Shown in pieces: positions 60,190-64,000 of a DNA stretch of 64,000 nt. Both the position numbers and the translations under genes were made by a program. Each line of letters starts with the position of its first letter. Position 1 is the first letter of the stretch. The notes below the pieces were generated by a model. That model searched no databases. It was given only the letters and a program-made list of their open reading frames with translations, and had not been told where the DNA came from. Origin of the DNA: Bacteroides sp. An322 (GTDB taxonomy: Bacteria > Bacteroidota > Bacteroidia > Bacteroidales > Bacteroidaceae); contig NZ_NFIN01000015.1 of NCBI RefSeq assembly GCF_002161765.1, forward strand, positions 20,964 to 84,963, in the 5' to 3' direction.

Positions 60190-61716
60190 ATGGCAGAAAG
60201 AAAAGTAAGAGTTCGTTTTGCTCCGAGTCCTACTGGGGCATTACACATCGGCGGTGTACGCACTGCTTTGTACAACTATCTGTTCGCCCGTCAGCACGGG
60301 GGAGACTTGGTTTTCCGTATTGAGGATACCGATTCACACCGTTTCGTCCCAGGAGCGGAAGAATACATACTTGAGTCGTTCAAATGGCTGGGCATCAAGT
60401 TCGATGAAGGAGTAAGTTTCGGAGGGAACTATGGTCCTTACCGTCAGTCGGAGCGTCGGGATATTTACAAGAAATATGTGCAGGTGTTGCTTGACAATGG
60501 TAAGGCTTATATCGCCTTTGATACACCCGAAGAATTGGATGAAAAGCGGAAAGAAGTGCCTAATTTCCAGTATGACGCTTCTACCCGCATGTCGATGCGT
60601 AACTCGCTGACCCTGCCGAAAGAAGAAGTCGATAAGCTGATTGCAGAAGGCAAACAATATGTAGTCCGCTTCAAGATTGAACCGGACGAAGATGTGCATG
60701 TCAACGATATTATCCGCGGTGATGTGAAAATCAATTCTTCTATCCTCGATGATAAGGTCTTGTATAAATCAGCCGATGAACTGCCTACTTATCATTTGGC
60801 AAATATTGTCGATGACCATTTGATGGAAATTTCTCACGTAATCCGTGGCGAAGAATGGTTGCCCTCGGCTCCTTTGCATGTGTTATTATACCGGGCATTC
60901 GGCTGGGAAGATACAATGCCGCAATTTGCCCATTTGCCTTTGTTGCTGAAACCGGAAGGAAACGGGAAGTTGAGCAAACGCGATGGTGATAGATTGGGAT
61001 TTCCTGTATTCCCGTTGGAATGGCATGACCCGAAGACTGGCGAAGTATCTTCAGGTTACCGTGAATCGGGATATCTGCCCGAAGCTGTCATTAATTTCTT
61101 GGCTTTATTAGGCTGGAATCCGGGAAATGACCAAGAAATTATGTCCTTAGACGAACTCGTCAGCCTGTTTAACTTAAGCCATTGCAGCAAGGCTGGAGCT
61201 AAATTCGATTATAAGAAAGGTATTTGGTTCAACCATGAATACATCCTGCGTAAGTCTGATGAAGAGATTGCCGAATTGTTCAAACCTGTGCTGGAGGCTC
61301 ACGGTATATCTGTTCAGAATTACTCTGATGCTTATTTGACAAAAGTTGTGTCTTTGGTAAAAAGCCGTGTAAATTTTGTGAAGGAGCTTTGGGACCAAGC
61401 CCGTTTCTTCTTTATGGCTCCCGACACTTATGCCGAGAAAGATGTAAAAAAACGTTGGAATGCCGATACGCCCCGTATCATGGATGAATTGATAGACGTA
61501 TTGCACGGCATTGATGATTTCACGTCGAAACCTTCGGAAGATGTCGTAATAAGTTGGATAACAGAAAAAGGTTACCACATGGGCAATGTAATGAATGCAT
61601 TCCGCCTGGCAGTAGTAGGTGAATGCAAAGGACCGCACATGTTTGACATTACGGAATTATTAGGTAAAGAAGAAACAATCAAGCGTATGCGCCGTGCGGT
61701 AGAGGTGCTTAAATAA
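60190..61716 (+). CDS. gltX: Glutamyl-tRNA synthetase
   Basis: A 508-residue class Ib synthetase that charges tRNA-Glu. The HIGH-type motif is ALHIGGVRT (His19), and the KMSKS-type motif is KLSKRDG (from residue 260). The catalytic domain is followed by the helical anticodon-binding region ending with [11 protein letters not shown]. Length is normal for the discriminating bacterial type. It ends nine bases before waaA. Confidence 0.96.
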   Translation: MAERKVRVRFAPSPTGALHIGGVRTALYNYLFARQHGGDLVFRIEDTDSHRFVPGAEEYILESFKWLGIKFDEGVSFGGNYGPYRQSERRDIYKKYVQVLLDNGKAYIAFDTPEELDEKRKEVPNFQYDASTRMSMRNSLTLPKEEVDKLIAEGKQYVVRFKIEPDEDVHVNDIIRGDVKINSSILDDKVLYKSADELPTYHLANIVDDHLMEISHVIRGEEWLPSAPLHVLLYRAFGWEDTMPQFAHLPLLLKPEGNGKLSKRDGDRLGFPVFPLEWHDPKTGEVSSGYRESGYLPEAVINFLALLGWNPGNDQEIMSLDELVSLFNLSHCSKAGAKFDYKKGIWFNHEYILRKSDEEIAELFKPVLEAHGISVQNYSDAYLTKVVSLVKSRVNFVKELWDQARFFFMAPDTYAEKDVKKRWNADTPRIMDELIDVLHGIDDFTSKPSEDVVISWITEKGYHMGNVMNAFRLAVVGECKGPHMFDITELLGKEETIKRMRRAVEVLK

Positions 61717-61725
61717 GCGGAGGTA

Positions 61726-62949
61726 ATGATTTACAATCTAGCTATATATATCTATGTAAGTGCAGTCCGTTTGGCTGCACTTTTCAGCAAAAAAGTTTCC
61801 AAGATGGTAAAAGGCGAGCAAGAGGCTTTTACCGTCTTGAAGCAGAAAATCGACCCGCAGGCAAAGTATATTTGGTTTCATGCCGCTTCGTTGGGCGAGT
61901 TTGAACAAGGGCGTCCGTTAATAGAGTTAATCCGCAAACGTTTCCCGCAATACCGGATTCTGCAAACCTTCTTTTCGCCTTCGGGCTACGAAGTGCGTAA
62001 GGATTATAAAGGTGCAGATGTGGTCTGTTATCTCCCTCTTGATACACCGCGCAATGTGCGGAGGTTTATAGATGCGGCACATCCTTGTATGGCATTTTTC
62101 ATCAAGTATGAATTTTGGAGGAATTATCTTCACACATTGTGTTGCCGAGGCATTCCGGTGTATAGTGTTTGCTCTATTTTCCGCCCGCAACAGGTCTTTT
62201 TTCGTTGGTATGGGGCAAGTTACCGGAACGTGCTAAAGTGTTTTGCACATTTGTTTGTACAAAACGAAGAATCAGTACGTTTACTGGAAAAAATTGGTGT
62301 AAAGAATACCACGATTGTAGGAGATACACGTTTCGACAGAGTCTTGGAAATTTGCCGGGAGGCGAAAGAATTGCCGTTAGTGGCTGCATTTAAGGGAGAC
62401 AATCATCAGACATTGGTGGCTGGCAGTTCGTGGGCACCCGATGAGGATATCTTTATTCCTTATTTTAATGCACATCCGGGAATGAAGCTGATTATCGCCC
62501 CTCATGTGATAGACGAGAGCCATTTGCTGGAAATCGAAGGAAAATTGAAGCGTCCGGCAGTACGTTATACACAAGCAAAAGAAGCGGATGTGCAACAGGC
62601 CGATTGCCTTATTATCGACTGTTTCGGGCTGTTATCATCCATTTATCGGTATGGTGAAATGGCATATATCGGTGGTGGTTTTGGAGTAAGTATCCATAAT
62701 ACACTGGAAGCGGCTGTATACGGAGTGCCTGTGTTTTTCGGTCCTAATAATTACAAGTTCCGTGAAGCACAAGGATTGAAAGCATGCGGAGGCGGATTGG
62801 AAATACAAAATGAAACTGATTTCCAGCAGTTAATGGACCGCTTATTGTCAGATACAGCCTATCTTTCCACATCAGGGAAAGCCGCTGGTGACTATGTGAA
62901 AAACAATGCTGGAGCATTGGATAAAATCATGGAAACCGTAAAGTTTTAA
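61726..62949 (+). CDS. waaA: 3-deoxy-D-manno-octulosonic acid transferase (Kdo transferase)
   Basis: A 407-residue membrane-associated glycosyltransferase (GT30) that adds Kdo to lipid IVA in LPS synthesis. A short N-terminal anchor (IYNLAIYIYVSAVRLAALF) precedes the glycosyltransferase domain, with HAASLGEFEQGRP (catalytic Glu in the GEFE loop), PCMAFFIKYEFWRNYL and the donor-binding IGGGFGVSIHNTLEAAVYG with FGPNNYKFREA. It is probably co-transcribed with gltX. Confidence 0.94.
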   Translation: MIYNLAIYIYVSAVRLAALFSKKVSKMVKGEQEAFTVLKQKIDPQAKYIWFHAASLGEFEQGRPLIELIRKRFPQYRILQTFFSPSGYEVRKDYKGADVVCYLPLDTPRNVRRFIDAAHPCMAFFIKYEFWRNYLHTLCCRGIPVYSVCSIFRPQQVFFRWYGASYRNVLKCFAHLFVQNEESVRLLEKIGVKNTTIVGDTRFDRVLEICREAKELPLVAAFKGDNHQTLVAGSSWAPDEDIFIPYFNAHPGMKLIIAPHVIDESHLLEIEGKLKRPAVRYTQAKEADVQQADCLIIDCFGLLSSIYRYGEMAYIGGGFGVSIHNTLEAAVYGVPVFFGPNNYKFREAQGLKACGGGLEIQNETDFQQLMDRLLSDTAYLSTSGKAAGDYVKNNAGALDKIMETVKF

Positions 62950-62953
62950 TGAA

Positions 62954-63033
62954 TAGTTAACAGTTAATAGTTAATAGTGGATAGTCAAAGACAACTTATC
63001 CTCCGACAGTTATTAACTATTAACTGTTAACTA
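62954..63033. repeat. Hairpin repeat, family G
   Basis: Perfect 23-bp inverted repeat built from TAGTTAACAGTTAATAG (62954-62976 and 63011-63033), with a 34-base loop. The right arm overlaps the stop codon (63027-63029) of the converging gene. Confidence 0.88.
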
Positions 63034-64000
63034 TTAACTACCCGACGGTCTTCCATTCCTCTACTGTCCCCGTCTCGGAAGAGAAGTTTACTCCTAATTT
63101 TATATAGCTTACGCTTGTCCGCCTCGTACGGACGGGCATAGCCTTTTGCTTCTATTTGTGCCAACGCCTCGTCTGCCGAACCGTCGCGCTTGAACTCGAA
63201 GATGTAAATGTAGTCGTCCGTCTCTACGATGCAGTCCGACCGCCCTTGACTCTGCTCTTTCTCGGTATAGACCGTATAGACGCTTATCAGGCGGAAGATG
63301 AGATAAAACGTATAATGGAAATACCGTTCCTTTTCCCTCTTGTCCCGCATTGTATAGGGAATATCAGCCAAGAAAGAAGCGAATAGCGTACGAAGCTGTT
63401 CCGTATTGCCTTTCTTTAGTGACTCTACGACATCTATTATCCAACTGCTCATACTTCCCTTTGTTTTCAAGTAATCGGCTGCGACTAATGTGACGAAGCC
63501 GCTTTTTACTTCGTTATTCGGGAAGTCAAGCAGGAAACGATCGTAGATAGGGTCGTAATCCTTAACGGTTAAGTATCCGCTTTGGTAAATCATCGGAAGT
63601 GGCTTTTCTACATCTGCCTTGTAATCGATAAACTCTTCGGGACTGTAATACCGTCCGGTCATTTCATTCAAGTCTTCCTGTGTATGGTTCAGCAGGCGGA
63701 TAAGGTAAGTGGGCGTACCGCTGGCGAACCAGTAGTCGCGGAGTTGCCGTTTGGCGAATGCGTTCAACAGGCTGAACGGATTGTACACGTCGGTCAGGTT
63801 ATCGCTGAAATGATAGCCGTCATAACGGTGCTTCAGCATCGTTTTCATCCCTTCGGGAGTGGTACGGTATTTCTTTGCCAATGCTTCGATGGGTTCGGCA
63901 AAGTAATGCTCTAATTCTTCCTGCGTGATGCCGCAAAGCGTCTCGTATTGTTCCGTCATGCTGATGTCATTGAAATTATTGAATCCGGAAAAAGGGGTTG
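63027..64000 (-). CDS. AAA-ATPase-like / PD-(D/E)XK nuclease-like protein, partial
   Basis: The C-terminal part of a gene that continues off the right edge: the frame is open from 64000, reading FSGFNNFNDISMTEQYETLC at the boundary, so the ATG at 63959 is internal and not the start. This phrase belongs to the AAA-ATPase-like domain common in Bacteroides, fused to a PD-(D/E)XK domain; here the nuclease signature is DCIVETDDYIYIFEFKRD with Asp, Glu and Lys in place. Such proteins are often repeated in Bacteroidales genomes and have no established function. The last four residues (VVNS) and the stop are encoded by the arm of repeat G. Confidence 0.85.
   Translation of the reverse strand, partial: TPFSGFNNFNDISMTEQYETLCGITQEELEHYFAEPIEALAKKYRTTPEGMKTMLKHRYDGYHFSDNLTDVYNPFSLLNAFAKRQLRDYWFASGTPTYLIRLLNHTQEDLNEMTGRYYSPEEFIDYKADVEKPLPMIYQSGYLTVKDYDPIYDRFLLDFPNNEVKSGFVTLVAADYLKTKGSMSSWIIDVVESLKKGNTEQLRTLFASFLADIPYTMRDKREKERYFHYTFYLIFRLISVYTVYTEKEQSQGRSDCIVETDDYIYIFEFKRDGSADEALAQIEAKGYARPYEADKRKLYKIRSKLLFRDGDSRGMEDRRVVNS

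Overview
The window is a chromosomal segment of a Bacteroidales bacterium, most likely family Bacteroidaceae (Bacteroides or Phocaeicola-like). The evidence is two divergent SusC/SusD outer-membrane transport pairs, a GH97 SusB-like glucosidase, a fused SecDF, a ferredoxin-dependent 2-oxoacid oxidoreductase, a three-subunit fumarate reductase, and promoters of the Bacteroides type (TTTG, 19-21 bases, TAnnTTTG) in front of many genes. The species call is inference from gene content.

Layout. 0-7 kb: start of topoisomerase IV subunit B (parE), a GNAT-like protein, tRNA-Met(CAT), a Ca2+-type P-type ATPase followed by ribF, a DUF6261-like protein, a repeat-filled gap and a HigA-like regulator without a toxin. 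7-14 kb: GH97 glucosidase, then an accessory membrane cluster (DUF3836-like secreted protein, CPBP protease, three DUF2975 paralogues, two small RYTKWW membrane proteins, an XRE regulator). 14-22 kb: DEAD-box helicase, polysaccharide flippase, ruvB, flavodoxin/ferredoxin fusion, mnmA, OmpA-like porin. 22-26 kb: decayed mobile-element remnant (tyrosine recombinase, unknown small gene, BRO pseudogene, orphan gene, hairpin repeats). 26-39 kb: large surface lipoprotein, secDF, queD-queE, tRNA-Arg(CCT), korA-korB, upp, pckA. 39-43 kb: AT-rich type II restriction-modification pair immediately before pdxS-pdxT. 43-53 kb: two divergently transcribed SusC/SusD pairs. 53-64 kb: lipoprotein nitroreductase, fumarate reductase operon, a candidate small RNA, an HD phosphohydrolase, gltX-waaA, and the end of an AAA/PD-(D/E)XK protein running off the window.

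How the genes relate. Central anaerobic metabolism is well represented: pckA (C4/C3 interconversion), fumarate reductase and KorAB belong to the succinate/propionate and reductive branch typical of Bacteroides. Cell-envelope functions are SecDF, OmpA, flippase, WaaA, SusCD and lipoproteins. Translation and tRNA modification are MnmA, QueD/QueE, GltX and tRNAs.

The most unusual property is the intergenic space. At least eight families of long-stem hairpin repeats occupy most gaps larger than about 150 bp, often sitting directly after stop codons. Several are nested in one another (one family inserted in the loop of another, or sharing the same outer arms), which suggests they are or were mobile. 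None encodes a protein. Other points worth a second look are the triplicated DUF2975 cluster with palindromic operators at its upstream end, a promoter-terminator pair with no ORF after the fumarate reductase operon, and the restriction-modification insertion.
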